A stretch of DNA of 64,000 bases from an uncultured Bacteroidales bacterium. GTDB lineage: Bacteria; Bacteroidota; Bacteroidia; Bacteroidales; FEN-979. The first letter of the stretch is position 1. The number at the start of each line of letters is the position of its first letter. Below, one piece after another: positions 40,780-53,000 of this stretch. The notes beneath the pieces are model-generated. The model searched no databases and was not told the DNA's origin. It saw only the letters and a list, made by a program, of their open reading frames with translations. The stretch covers positions 1-64,000 of the forward strand of contig CAIMWF010000058.1 in assembly GCA_903845055.1 (NCBI GenBank), written 5' to 3'. The translations under genes and the position numbers were made by a program.

Positions 40780-41514
40780 ATGGATCTGGTAATCGACCTG
40801 GGCAACACCAATAAAAAGTTTGCATTGTTTAACGGCGGCGAGATCGTTGAACTGGAACAATTCCCTTTGCTCACCCTCAAAAACATCCGGGATTTCATCC
40901 ATCAGAATGCCGGCATTGAAAACTGCATCCTCTCATCGGTCATCCCGCACCGCTCAAGCCTCAACCGGTTCCTGTCGGAAAAGCTGAAGTTTATTGAACT
41001 GGATGAAAAGACCCCTGTACCCGTCATCAATAAATACCGCACCCCGAAAACACTCGGCAAGGACCGCCTGGCAGCTGCCGTTGCAGGAAGCAACCTGTTT
41101 CCCGGAAACGATGTGCTGGTGATCAACACGGGGACCTGCATCACCTATGATTTTGTCAACAAAAACAAGGAATACCTTGGCGGATCCATTTCGCCAGGGA
41201 TTCTCATGCGTTTCCATGCATTGCATACTTTTACCGGGAAATTACCGTTAATTTCATTCCACGACCAGGAAATCCTTACCGGAAGAGATACGCGCGAATC
41301 CATCCTCTCGGGGGTGCTTACAGGGACAATTGCTGAAATTGAAGGGATTACTGCCCGTTACGTGCAGGAATACCCGGATTTGAAGGTACTTCTAAGCGGC
41401 GGGGATCAAAAATATTTTGATAAGCGGCTAAAAATTAGCATCTTTGCACAACCAAATATCGTCCTACACGGTTTACAACAAATTCTGTCGTTTAATGTCA
41501 ATCACACCAAATAA
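40780..41514 (+). CDS. coaX: Type III pantothenate kinase
   Basis: 244 residues. ASKHA-fold phosphate motif LVIDLGNTNKKFALF at the start, the pantothenate-site motif GKDRLAAAVAG near 88, then LVINTGTCITYDFV, and GGSISPGILMRFHALHTFTG. CoaX makes 4'-phosphopantothenate, the first step of coenzyme A synthesis, and uses a monovalent cation. It overlaps the next gene by 20 bases, so both are probably co-transcribed. A long hairpin lies immediately upstream. Confidence 0.95.
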   Translation: MDLVIDLGNTNKKFALFNGGEIVELEQFPLLTLKNIRDFIHQNAGIENCILSSVIPHRSSLNRFLSEKLKFIELDEKTPVPVINKYRTPKTLGKDRLAAAVAGSNLFPGNDVLVINTGTCITYDFVNKNKEYLGGSISPGILMRFHALHTFTGKLPLISFHDQEILTGRDTRESILSGVLTGTIAEIEGITARYVQEYPDLKVLLSGGDQKYFDKRLKISIFAQPNIVLHGLQQILSFNVNHTK

Positions 41515-42781
41515 ACTGCGATTCCCGGTTCTTATCTGCTCCCTGTTTCTCAGCCTGGCCCTCTATTCACAAATCAGGATTGCTTCACCCTATTCACGTT
41601 TCGGCATCGGGGATCTTTCCGACAACAACAACGCATGGAATCTGACGACGGGGCAGCTTGGCATCGGCCTCCGGAGCCCCTATCATGTTAATTACACCAA
41701 TCCCGCCTCATACATTGCTTTTGACTCCCTGTCCTTCGTTTTCGAAGGCGGGTTCAACGGAGAATTTGTCTCCCTTACCTCCAGTGTGCAATCCGTCAAC
41801 CGCAATTATGCCTCCCTGGGCTACCTGCTGTTCGGAATGCCGATCAACAAATGGTGGAAAACGAGTCTCGGGCTGGTTCCCTTCAGCGATGTAGGGTATA
41901 ATGTGCAGAACAACGACAATTATTCCAACACGGGTAAAATAGAACGCATCTATGCTGGTTCGGGCGGAATAAACCGTTTATACTGGGGCAATGCTTTTCA
42001 GCCGGTCAGGAACTTTTCCATTGGCATGAACATCTCCTATCTTTTCGGGAGCATGAAACGTGAGGCTATCGTCCTTTTTCCCGATTCCGCCTATGCGATG
42101 AATTTCAGGGAGGCCTTCTTTGTAACGATGAATGACCTCTATTTCGATTTTGGCGCTCAGTACAAAGTAAAGTTGAAGAATGACCTCTTCCTGAACCTCG
42201 GTGTGGTCTATGCACCTACCCTGAGCATGGCCTCCAAAACCGATATCCTCGCCTATAATTTCCTTCAGACCAGTACGGGAACCGAATCCCCGCGCGACAC
42301 CCTGATCAGGCAGTCGGGTTACAACGGCAGGATCATCATCCCCACGATGCTCGGCGGAGGTTTTTCGCTCGAAAAGACAGATAAGTGGATGATCGGCGTT
42401 GATTATAAATGGCAGAACTGGGAAAAATTCAGGGCCTTCAACATGAGCGATTCGCTGGTGAACAGCTGGCAGGTGTCGGTTGGCGGGGAGATCATCCCGA
42501 AGGCCGACAATTATACCAATTTCCTTGCCCGGATGCATTACAGGATGGGCTTTATGTATAACAAAAGCTACCTCAGGCTCCTGGGCCAGGATATCAACGA
42601 GTACAGCATATCGCTTGGCGTCGGGATCCCGCTGCGGGGGATGAAGACCATGCTCAACCTGGGCGCCGCATATGGTTCGAGGGGCAATACCACCAACAAC
42701 CTGATCAAGGAAAGCTATTTTAAGATCGTTGTCGGGTTTTCCATCTATGAACGATGGTTCATCAAACGCAAGTACTTCTGA
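41495..42781 (+). CDS. Outer-membrane beta-barrel protein (FadL/OmpP1-like)
   Basis: 428 residues from ATG 41495, chosen because it gives a signal peptide (FPVLICSLFLSLALYS then Q); an upstream frame to 41444 lies inside coaX. The mature part begins IRIASPYSRFGIGDLSDNN and continues with alternating strands, as in Bacteroidota proteins of the OmpP1/FadL-like porin family that precede lptC. FadL-type barrels carry hydrophobic substrates. The gene lies between coaX and lptC, an order I recall as common in this phylum. Confidence 0.8.
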   Translation: MSITPNKLRFPVLICSLFLSLALYSQIRIASPYSRFGIGDLSDNNNAWNLTTGQLGIGLRSPYHVNYTNPASYIAFDSLSFVFEGGFNGEFVSLTSSVQSVNRNYASLGYLLFGMPINKWWKTSLGLVPFSDVGYNVQNNDNYSNTGKIERIYAGSGGINRLYWGNAFQPVRNFSIGMNISYLFGSMKREAIVLFPDSAYAMNFREAFFVTMNDLYFDFGAQYKVKLKNDLFLNLGVVYAPTLSMASKTDILAYNFLQTSTGTESPRDTLIRQSGYNGRIIIPTMLGGGFSLEKTDKWMIGVDYKWQNWEKFRAFNMSDSLVNSWQVSVGGEIIPKADNYTNFLARMHYRMGFMYNKSYLRLLGQDINEYSISLGVGIPLRGMKTMLNLGAAYGSRGNTTNNLIKESYFKIVVGFSIYERWFIKRKYF

Positions 42782-42783
42782 TA

Positions 42784-43347
42784 TTGAAAGCAGGCAGTTT
42801 TCGTTTATTTTTCCCGGCCGGAGCCGCAATATGCTTCCTGCTTCTGGCATGCGGCAAGGAACCGGCAGCCACGGCCGATGTTAAAGCCAATGAAAACGAT
42901 CCTGTCATGGCGGCCCACAACATCGAGGTCCTCTTCAGCGATTCGGGAAAGGTTGAGGCGCGCCTCACCAGTCCGCTGATGAACCGGTATGCAGGCGAAA
43001 GCCCCTTCCTTGAATTTCCTGACGGGTTCAAGGTCACCATGTTCGATTCCCTGCAGCAAACTGCCACCACCATCACCGCCAACCGGGGCGTACGCAGGGA
43101 ATTTGCCCGCACCATGGAGGCATGGGGAAACGTGATCGTACGCAATGAACAGAAAAACGAGCAGCTCAACACCGAACATCTCGTGTGGGACGAAGGGAAA
43201 CATACGATCTGGACAGATGTGAAGGTGAAAATCACGAAGCCCGACCAGGTGCTTAACGGCCTCAGGATGGAGTCGAACGAAACCTTTACAAACTACACCA
43301 TCCAGCAACCCACCGGGCTGATGAATGTCAAAAAGGATTCCTTATAG
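42784..43347 (+). CDS. lptC: LptC-family LPS export lipoprotein
   Basis: 187 residues if translated from TTG 42784, which gives a lipoprotein signal (ICFLLLACGKEPAATAD, lipobox LLAC); an ATG at 42754 is also in frame and overlaps the barrel gene. The body matches LptC: NIEVLFSDSGKVEARLTSPL, FLEFPDGFKVTMFDSLQQTA, TANRGVRREFARTMEAWGNV and LNTEHLVWDEGKHTIWTDVK. LptC takes lipopolysaccharide from the LptBFG transporter to LptA in the periplasm. In Bacteroidota it is often a lipoprotein as here. Confidence 0.85.
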   Translation: MKAGSFRLFFPAGAAICFLLLACGKEPAATADVKANENDPVMAAHNIEVLFSDSGKVEARLTSPLMNRYAGESPFLEFPDGFKVTMFDSLQQTATTITANRGVRREFARTMEAWGNVIVRNEQKNEQLNTEHLVWDEGKHTIWTDVKVKITKPDQVLNGLRMESNETFTNYTIQQPTGLMNVKKDSL

Positions 43348-43431
43348 GAACCCTTCCCTCCTGATTCCGCCGCTTTTATTCAGAATTAGATCAGTAAATG
43401 GTGAAATACCGCTGATTAAGGCAATCATTGC

Positions 43432-43462
43432 TTTGTTGTTTCGCTAAATTTCTATACTTTTG
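43432..43462 (+). promoter_or_regulatory. Complete Bacteroidota promoter (TTTG-N19-TACTTTTG)
   Basis: TTTG at 43432-43435, 19 bases, and TACTTTTG at 43455-43462. The start codon is about 32 bases downstream. One of the best matches to the consensus in the window. Confidence 0.85.
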
Positions 43463-43493
43463 CACACTATTTTTAATTAAAATACATTGTAGC

Positions 43494-45611
43494 ATGGCGA
43501 TTATTGGAAAAATCAGAAAGCACTCCGGATTGGCGGTCGTTATCGTGGGCGTTGCAATCGCGGCCTTCGTGATCGGCGACTTTGGAAAGAAACGTGTCAA
43601 GGGAACCGACGATATCGGGGTGGTTAACGGAGAGAATATTCCATATGTGGAATTCAATCAGAAGGTTGAAAAAAATCTTGACGCCCAGAAAGAGACTGCC
43701 GGCAAGGAGAAGATCACCGACGCCGAAACATACCAGATCCGGCAGAGTACATGGACCTCTACTGTCAAGGAGATCATCATGGACAACGAATACAAGGAAC
43801 TGGGGCTTACCGTTTCTCCTGAAGAATTGTTTGACCAGGTTCAGGGAAAGCAGCCGCACCGGTTCATCCTCCAGTATTTCAAGGACCCTGCAACCGGGCA
43901 ATACAATTCGGGAATGGTGCTGAATTACCTGAAGAACCTCGACAAGATGGAACCAAAGGCCCGCAACCAGTGGCTTTCATTTGAAAAAGCAATCAAGGAT
44001 GACCGCCAGGAAACGAAGTTCAACAACCTGATCGTCAAGGGATTCTACACACCGAAAGCCTTTTTGAAGAAGCAATACCAGTACCAGGCCAAAACCCTGA
44101 AAGTTTTATCTGTTTCGGGTGATGTGGCCTCGATCGCCGACAATACCGTTAAGCTTACCGATGCCGACTTTCAAAAGTTTTACGACAAGAACAAGGCCTA
44201 TTTTGTGATGGATGAAGCCTATCGCGATCTTGAATACGTTCTTTTCGAAGTAAAACCTTCGGATATCGACCGGAAAAAAACCGCTGCCGATGTGGTGCAG
44301 CTTTTCAGGGATTTCCAGACAAGTTCGGATGTACTGACCTTCACCAACGCCAATTCCGATTCCAAACTTGACACCGCCTATACTAAAAAAGGCAAATTCC
44401 CGACGCAACTCGACACCCTGCTGTTCTCTGCAAAGCCGGGTGCTATTTTCCCGCCCTTCGAACTGAACAACGCCTGGTACATGGCCAAACTGATCGACCT
44501 CCAGGAACGCCCCGACTCCATGAAGGGCTCGCAGATTCTCCTGGCCTTCGCCGGAACAGGCAACGACAATATCAAGCGCACCAAAGCGGAAGCCAAGTCA
44601 AAAATCGACAGCCTCCTCAATGTACTCAAAAAGAATTCTGCCATGTTCGCAGAGGCAGCAAAAAAATATTCCGACTATCCATCCGCCAAGGATGACGGCG
44701 GCGACCTGAAATGGTTCCCCGACGGAAATCCAAACTTTGATCCTTTCTTCAAGGCCGGCATGGAACTGAAGCCAGGCGAAATGAAGGTGGTGGAGACCCG
44801 CATCGGGTACTCGCTCTTCTTGCTGAAGGAAAAATCAAAACCGGTTTTAAAGGTAAAGGCTGCCGTTCTCACCCGCGCCATCGAACCCAGCAACCAGACC
44901 TTCCAGGACACGTATATGAAGGCAAGTGCCTTTGCCGGGCAGAACAAAACCCCCGAGGCTTTCGACAAGGCCGCAGTTGACAAGGGCCTGCCGAAACGCG
45001 CTGCCCAGAACGTCCGTGAAATGGACAGCTATGTAAGCGGACTTCCCTCCGCCCGTGAAATGGTCCGCTGGTCGTTTGCCGAAAATACCAAGGTGGGTGA
45101 AGTGAGTCCTGTATTCGACCTGAGCGGCAAATATGCCATCGCGGTGCTGAAGGGGATCACCAAAAAAGGCGCACAGCCGCTGGAAGCCATCAAGTCGCGC
45201 ATTGAACCTTCGGTCAGGAATATGAAGAAGATCGACATGGCTGCCGAAAAACTGAAACAGGCCATGTCGGGCACCAATGACATTGCCGGAGTTGCCGCCA
45301 GGCTGAATGCAAAGATCGACACCTCGATGATCAGCATGTCGGGATACAGCCAGTCAAATGTCGGCCGCGAGATGGAGGTTGTCGGCAAACTCTTCACCAT
45401 GAAAAAGAACGAACTCCAGGGACCGCTGGTCGGCAATTTCGGCGCCTATTGCGTATATATCACAGACGTGATGGAAGCCCCGGCCAAGGATAACTTCACG
45501 ATGGAAAAGATGCAGCAGGAGCAAAGCTTCGGCCAGCGCGCCATCGGCGGGATTTACCCGGCGCTCGAAAAAACATCCAAGATCAGCGATAACAGGCTCC
45601 GTTTCTATTAG
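43494..45611 (+). CDS. PpiD/SurA-like peptidyl-prolyl isomerase
   Basis: 705 residues from ATG 43494, which starts the anchor MAIIGKIRKHSGLAVVIVGV; earlier codons overlap the promoter. A SurA-N/PpiD-like helical domain (about 40-220, with IGVVNGENIPYVEFNQKVEK) is followed by a parvulin domain at about 340-460 (SQILLAFAGTGNDNIKRTKA, FAEAAKKYSDYPSAKDDGGD, LKWFPDG). A second parvulin-like segment is weaker. Such membrane-anchored foldases help outer-membrane and secreted proteins to fold. It has its own promoter and terminator. Confidence 0.9.
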   Translation: MAIIGKIRKHSGLAVVIVGVAIAAFVIGDFGKKRVKGTDDIGVVNGENIPYVEFNQKVEKNLDAQKETAGKEKITDAETYQIRQSTWTSTVKEIIMDNEYKELGLTVSPEELFDQVQGKQPHRFILQYFKDPATGQYNSGMVLNYLKNLDKMEPKARNQWLSFEKAIKDDRQETKFNNLIVKGFYTPKAFLKKQYQYQAKTLKVLSVSGDVASIADNTVKLTDADFQKFYDKNKAYFVMDEAYRDLEYVLFEVKPSDIDRKKTAADVVQLFRDFQTSSDVLTFTNANSDSKLDTAYTKKGKFPTQLDTLLFSAKPGAIFPPFELNNAWYMAKLIDLQERPDSMKGSQILLAFAGTGNDNIKRTKAEAKSKIDSLLNVLKKNSAMFAEAAKKYSDYPSAKDDGGDLKWFPDGNPNFDPFFKAGMELKPGEMKVVETRIGYSLFLLKEKSKPVLKVKAAVLTRAIEPSNQTFQDTYMKASAFAGQNKTPEAFDKAAVDKGLPKRAAQNVREMDSYVSGLPSAREMVRWSFAENTKVGEVSPVFDLSGKYAIAVLKGITKKGAQPLEAIKSRIEPSVRNMKKIDMAAEKLKQAMSGTNDIAGVAARLNAKIDTSMISMSGYSQSNVGREMEVVGKLFTMKKNELQGPLVGNFGAYCVYITDVMEAPAKDNFTMEKMQQEQSFGQRAIGGIYPALEKTSKISDNRLRFY

Positions 45612-45634
45612 GAGACCATTTTAGCAGGCTCAAA

Positions 45635-45671
45635 AAGAGCGATCGTTTCATACGGTCGCTCTTTTTTTTTC
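45635..45671 (+). terminator. Strong terminator after the PpiD gene
   Basis: AAGAGCGATCG and CGGTCGCTCTT pair (one T-G) around TTTCATA, followed by eight T. It lies 24 bases past the stop. Confidence 0.9.
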
Positions 45672-45773
45672 GGTAGATCAAGGGAAACGAGGGAAGTGAC
45701 TAGTGACGAGTGACGATTAGGTAGCAAACCTGCACCTAATTGCCTACTGCCATTTCCCTATTGTCTGATACGA

Positions 45774-46130
45774 TTACTTTACCGTGTCTGCTATCGTGAT
45801 GGTCTGGATCCTTGTGGCCCACTCCTTACGGCTTTCGGTATAAGCACGGAGCGTGACAGTAAATGTCCCGGGCTTCGTATAGGTATATGACGGATCCTTT
45901 AAAACGGAACCCGGCACGTTGACCGTAGTAACGGAGGAATCGGCGCCGAACCACCAGTTGTAAGAATAGGCTTGTTGGGACTGGTTCGTAAAATGGATGG
46001 TGCAGGGAACTTTGAAACCGTTCGAACCGGCATAGGCAAAGCCAGCAACCGGAAGAGGCTCATTTTTCGCACAGCCCAGGAGGGCCATAAGGATTAAAAC
46101 AGATCCTGCTGTGAAGTATCTTGTTTTCAT
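45774..46130 (-). CDS. PKD-domain lipoprotein
   Basis: 118 residues with a lipoprotein signal (MKTRYFTAGSVLILMALLGC, lipobox ALLGC), then one PKD domain: PVAGFAYAGSNGFKVPCTIH through FTNQSQQAYSYNWWFGADSS and PSYTYTKPGTFTVTLRAYTE. It lies 20 bases after atpC, so it may be read with the ATP synthase genes, though a functional link is unlikely. PKD domains bind carbohydrate or protein at the surface. Confidence 0.85.
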   Translation of the reverse strand: MKTRYFTAGSVLILMALLGCAKNEPLPVAGFAYAGSNGFKVPCTIHFTNQSQQAYSYNWWFGADSSVTTVNVPGSVLKDPSYTYTKPGTFTVTLRAYTESRKEWATRIQTITIADTVK

Positions 46131-46150
46131 AAAAGCATGACCGGCCGGTA

Positions 46151-46393
46151 TTATTCAGCCAGAACGAGTACCTTGTTGTTCAATACCTCGATAACGCCAC
46201 CCTTGATCTCAAAGAAGTGCTCTTCCTTTTCTCCCTTGTTGATCAGTTTTATTCTTCCCTTCTGCAGGACCGAGATCAGGGGGGCATGGTTATTCAATAC
46301 CTCAAACGACCCGTCGATGCCGGGAAGCTGGATCAGCCCGACATTTTCGCCGGTAAAAATGGTAGAATCGGGTGTTACAATTTCAACTTTCAC
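46151..46393 (-). CDS. atpC: F1 ATP synthase epsilon subunit
   Basis: 80 residues, matching the beta-sandwich half of epsilon: MKVEIVTPDSTIFTGENVGL, IQLPGIDGSFEVLNNHAPLI and FFEIKGGVIEVLNNKVLVLA. The C-terminal helical hairpin of the E. coli protein is absent; short epsilon is normal in Bacteroidota. Lies 23 bases after atpD. The rest of the ATP synthase genes are not in this window. Confidence 0.93.
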   Translation of the reverse strand: MKVEIVTPDSTIFTGENVGLIQLPGIDGSFEVLNNHAPLISVLQKGRIKLINKGEKEEHFFEIKGGVIEVLNNKVLVLAE

Positions 46394-46416
46394 AGTTCAG
46401 AATTCTGGTTCAGATT

Positions 46417-48904
<2,488 letters not shown>

Positions 48905-48929
48905 CCAATTAAAAATTAAGAATTAAAAA

Positions 48930-49607
48930 TTACGGTTGGGTGATTGACTCCTCCTTCGGGGTAGCCGCATGCGTGGTTAACGGAGAGAAGGCTTTTTTCT
49001 GGAAGAGGATCAGCAGGAGGACGCCGGAGGTGATGGCCGAATCGGCAATGTTGAAGATCGGGCTGAAAAAGAGCAGTTCACTCCCGCCGGCAAAGGGCAC
49101 CCACGCCGGGTAATGCGAATTGATGACGGGGAAATAAAGCATGTCGACCACTTTCCCGTGAAGCAGGGCCCCGTACCCACCTCCCGGGGGAAAAAGGGTG
49201 GCCACCTGCGTAAACGAACTTTCACTGAAGATCAGCCCGTAAAAAACGCTGTCGATGATATTGCCGAGCGCACCGGCCAGGATCAGCGAGATGCTGGTAA
49301 TCAGCAGGGTGCCGGCTCCCTTGCGTGAGACCCTTACGAGCCACCATCCGATGACCACAACGGCCACAATCCTGAAAAGCGTGAGCAGAACCTTGCCGTA
49401 ATTGCCTCCAAGTCTCATCCCGAAAGCCATTCCTTCATTCTCTGTAAAATGGAGATAAAACCAATGACCGAGCATGGCATGACTTTCGCCCATGCAATAG
49501 GTGGTTTTAATCCAGAATTTCAGTAGCTGGTCAAAGATCAGTACTGACAGGATAATCAGGGTAGCTTTTTTCAATTCCGGAGCAGGTTGCAGAAAAGGCT
49601 TATTCAA
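48930..49607 (-). CDS. lspA: Lipoprotein signal peptidase (signal peptidase II)
   Basis: About 225 residues from TTG 49607, which overlaps the upstream stop (CTTGAATAAG); a TTG at 49574 (LKKATLIILSVLIFDQLLKF) is also possible and fits the usual family start. Membrane helices and the two catalytic aspartates are visible: LAGALGNIIDSVFYG and SPIFNIADSAITSGV. It cuts lipoprotein signal peptides in the inner membrane, consistent with the many lipobox proteins in the window. The order ileS-TraR-lspA is typical of Bacteroidota. Confidence 0.93.
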   Translation of the reverse strand: MNKPFLQPAPELKKATLIILSVLIFDQLLKFWIKTTYCMGESHAMLGHWFYLHFTENEGMAFGMRLGGNYGKVLLTLFRIVAVVVIGWWLVRVSRKGAGTLLITSISLILAGALGNIIDSVFYGLIFSESSFTQVATLFPPGGGYGALLHGKVVDMLYFPVINSHYPAWVPFAGGSELLFFSPIFNIADSAITSGVLLLILFQKKAFSPLTTHAATPKEESITQP

Positions 49608-50046
49608 GATCGGGGTCAATCGGGCGTGCCGCTGCCGTTGTTGCGACAACCTGCACCCTTTTGGCTTCAATGCTCAGGGTAGCGTGAGGAACGCTCCGAA
49701 GGCGATCCCTGGGAATGAGTTTACCTGTAACCCGGCAAATGCCGTAGGTTTTATTTTCAATGCGGATAAGGGCATTTTCAAGGGATTTTATGAACTTTTC
49801 CTGGCGGGCTGCGAACTTGCTGTTCTCTTCCTTTGAAAAGACCTGGTACCCCTCTTCCAGCACTTTGAAAGTAGGGGAGGTATCATTGGTATCATGCTCA
49901 TTACCGGTCGTGTATGATTCTGTCAGCAGCTTCAGGTCGTTGTGCGCTTTTTCCAGTTTCTTCAGGATGATCTGTTTGAATTCATCGAGTTCCTCATCCG
50001 AATACCGGTTCTTTTCCTGCTGTGGAATTGCTGGTGCTTTTTTCAT
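49600..50046 (-). CDS. TraR/DksA-family protein with a degenerate zinc finger
   Basis: 148 residues. A helical N-terminal part (EELDEFKQIILKKLEKAHND) is followed by the DksA-type C-terminal segment TYGICRVTGKLIPRDRLRSV then PHATLSIEAK. Canonical DksA has four zinc cysteines; here only one remains (CRVTG, with PH in place of the second pair), a form seen in this phylum. The DxxDxA tip is not clear. It may still bind RNA polymerase or be a regulator. Located 12 bases after ileS. Confidence 0.88.
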   Translation of the reverse strand: MKKAPAIPQQEKNRYSDEELDEFKQIILKKLEKAHNDLKLLTESYTTGNEHDTNDTSPTFKVLEEGYQVFSKEENSKFAARQEKFIKSLENALIRIENKTYGICRVTGKLIPRDRLRSVPHATLSIEAKRVQVVATTAAARPIDPDLE

Positions 50047-50058
50047 AAATCAAAGTTA

Positions 50059-53000
50059 TTAATCAACCCTAGTTATTTCAATATATGTAGAAATCGTGTC
50101 AGTCAGTTCGATGAGGACCTTATCCGTCACTCCGCTCAAGTCAACAAAATCAAACGTTTGAGCCAATGTTTCCGAGCAAATATAGTTAATATTATGATTC
50201 ACCGCTTCGTCGATATCCGGGTGCGGCTGGAATTTAATGATTATTTTATCCGTAACCTCATAGCCTTTGTCCTTCCTGAGATTCTGAATGCGGTTGATCA
50301 CTTCGCGGGCGATCCCTTCCTGCCATAACTCAGGGGTAAGGGTTACATCGAGGGCCACGGTGAGGTTGCCCATGGAGGCTACCTGCCAGCCGGGGATATC
50401 TTCGGAGAGAATCTCCACATCACCGGGCAGCAGTTCAACGGACTGTCCGTCGATGTCAAGTGTGAATTTTCCCTCTTTCTCAAGCTGCGCGATCTCCTGC
50501 TGCGTGATGGCGTTGACGGCTACAGCCAGTTGTTTCATCAGTTTGCCGTAACGGGGACCCAGTTTCTTGAAATCGGGTTTGACCTTTTTCACCAGGATCC
50601 CTGCCGTGTCGGTGATGTATTCGAGTTCCTTCACGTTGACTTCCGACAGGATAAGGTTTTTCACCGCGTCGATCTGGAGCCGGAGGTGTTCATTCATCAG
50701 GGGGATCAGGATCCTGTTCAGGGGCTGGCGTACGCGGAGGTTTGTCTTCTTCCTGATCGAAAGCACCATGGAGGAGATCATCTGGGCCAGTTCCATGCGT
50801 TCTTCCAGTGATTTGTCGATAAGCGAAAGATCAGCTTCGGGGAAGGTGGTGAGGTGGACCGAATCGGCATCCACCCGGCCGGTGACTGAGTTCAGGTCGA
50901 CGAACAGCCGCTCGGCGAAGAAAGGAGCAATGGGAGATGCAAGCTGGGCGATCACCTCCAGACAACGGTAGAGGGTCTGGTAGGCTGAAATTTTATCATG
51001 CGAATAATCCCCGCGCCAGAAACGGCGGCGGCAAAGGCGCACATACCAGTTGCTGAGGTGTTCGTCCACGAAATCGGAGATGGCGCGCCCGGCCCTGGTA
51101 GGTTCGTAATCGTCGTAGCATTCGTCGGCAAGCCTGATCAGGGAATTCAGTTCGGAGAGAATCCACCGGTCGATCTCTGGCCGTTCGCTGACGGGGATCT
51201 CCGCCTCCATGAAGCAGAAACCGTCGATATTGGCGTAGAGCGAGAAAAATGCATAGGTATTGTAAAGCGTACCGAAGAATTTGCGGCGGATCTCCTCAAT
51301 TCCCTCGACATCGAATTTCAGGTTGTCCCAGGGCTGCGAGTTGGTGATCATGTACCAGCGGGTGGCATCGGGACCGTACTTATTGATGGTTTCGAACGGA
51401 TCGACCGCGTTACCCAGCCGTTTCGACATTTTATTGCCGTTTTTGTCCAGGACCAGGCCGTTGGAGACGCAGGTTTTGAAGGCGACACCGCCAAACAGCA
51501 TCACGGCAATGGCGTGCAGGGTGAAAAACCAGCCGCGGGTCTGGTCAACGCCTTCGGCGATGAAATCGGCCGGGAAATAACTTTCCAGATCGCGCCCTTT
51601 TTCAAAGGGGAAGTGATATTGTGCGTAGGGCATGGCCCCCGAATCGAACCACACATCGATGAGGTCGGGTTCGCGGTACATGGGCGTGCCGTCTTCGGTC
51701 ACCAGGATGATATCGTCGACAAAGGGTCGGTGAAGGTCGAACGAATGGTAGTTGCTGTCGGTCGTATCCTCCGGCCTGAACTTTTCGAGGGGGTTTGTCT
51801 TCATGACGCCTGCCGCCATGGCCCTGGAGATCTCTTCCTTCAGCTGCGCGACGGAACCAACGCATATCTCGCGGCTGTTGTCTTCGGTTCTCCAGATCGG
51901 CAGCGGGGTTCCCCAGAAACGCGAACGGGAGAGGTTCCAGTCGACCAGGTTTTCAAGCCAGTTGCCGAAGCGACCGGTGCCGGTTGATTCCGGCTTCCAG
52001 TTGATGGTCCGATTGAGGGCAATCATCTCGTCCTTGAAAGCGGTGGTGCGGATGAACCACGAATCGAGCGGGTAATATAAGATGGGTTTGTCGGTCCTCC
52101 AGCAATGCGGGTAGGAGTGCTCGTATTTTTCCGATTTGAAAGCCTTGTTCTCGTGTTTCAGCCTCACGATGATGTCGATATCCACCGGGGGGCAGTTGCC
52201 GGCAACGCAATCGGCGTCGTATTCGGGTTTCACATACCGGCCTGCAAACTCGCCCATCTGTTCGGTGAACCTGCCCTGCTTGTCAACGAGGGTCAGGGAA
52301 CCTAAGCCGTATTGCCTGCCAACCCTGAAGTCGTCGGCCCCGAAGCTGGGTGCGATGTGCACAATACCAGTACCATCCTCGGTGGTGACAAAATCACCGA
52401 GCACGATGCGGAAGGGGTCACCGTCGGCGGGCTGCGCGTAAGGCAGCAGCTGCTCGAAACGAATGCCATCAAAATCTCTGCCTTTGAATTCGGCCATCAC
52501 CTGGAAAGGGATGTGCTTATCCCCTTCGTGGTACGATTCCAGTTCAAACTGGCTGTTTTTTTCAGGGAAATAATTATGGAGCAGTTCTTTGGCGAGAACC
52601 ACCGTCTGTTCGGTAAAGGTGTAAGGGTTGAAGGTTCTGACGACAACATAGGTGATCTCTTTTCCCATGGCCAGCCCCGTATTGGAGGGGAGGGTCCAGG
52701 GGGTGGTCGTCCAAGCAAGGATGTAAAGTTCGCCGAAAAGATCATTGAAGAGGAATTCCGACTTTTCGTTGCGGATCACCTTGAATTGAGCCACAACCGT
52801 GTTGTCCTTCACCATTTTATAGGTTCCGGGCTGATTCAGTTCATGGGTGCTGAGACCGGTACCGGCGGCAGGTGAATAGGGCTGGATGGTGTATCCTTTA
52901 TAGAGCAATCCCTTTTCATATAGTTTTCCCAAAAGGTACCAGACACTTTCGATGTACTTGTTTTCGTAGGTGATGTATGGATCGTCGAGGTTGAGCCAGT

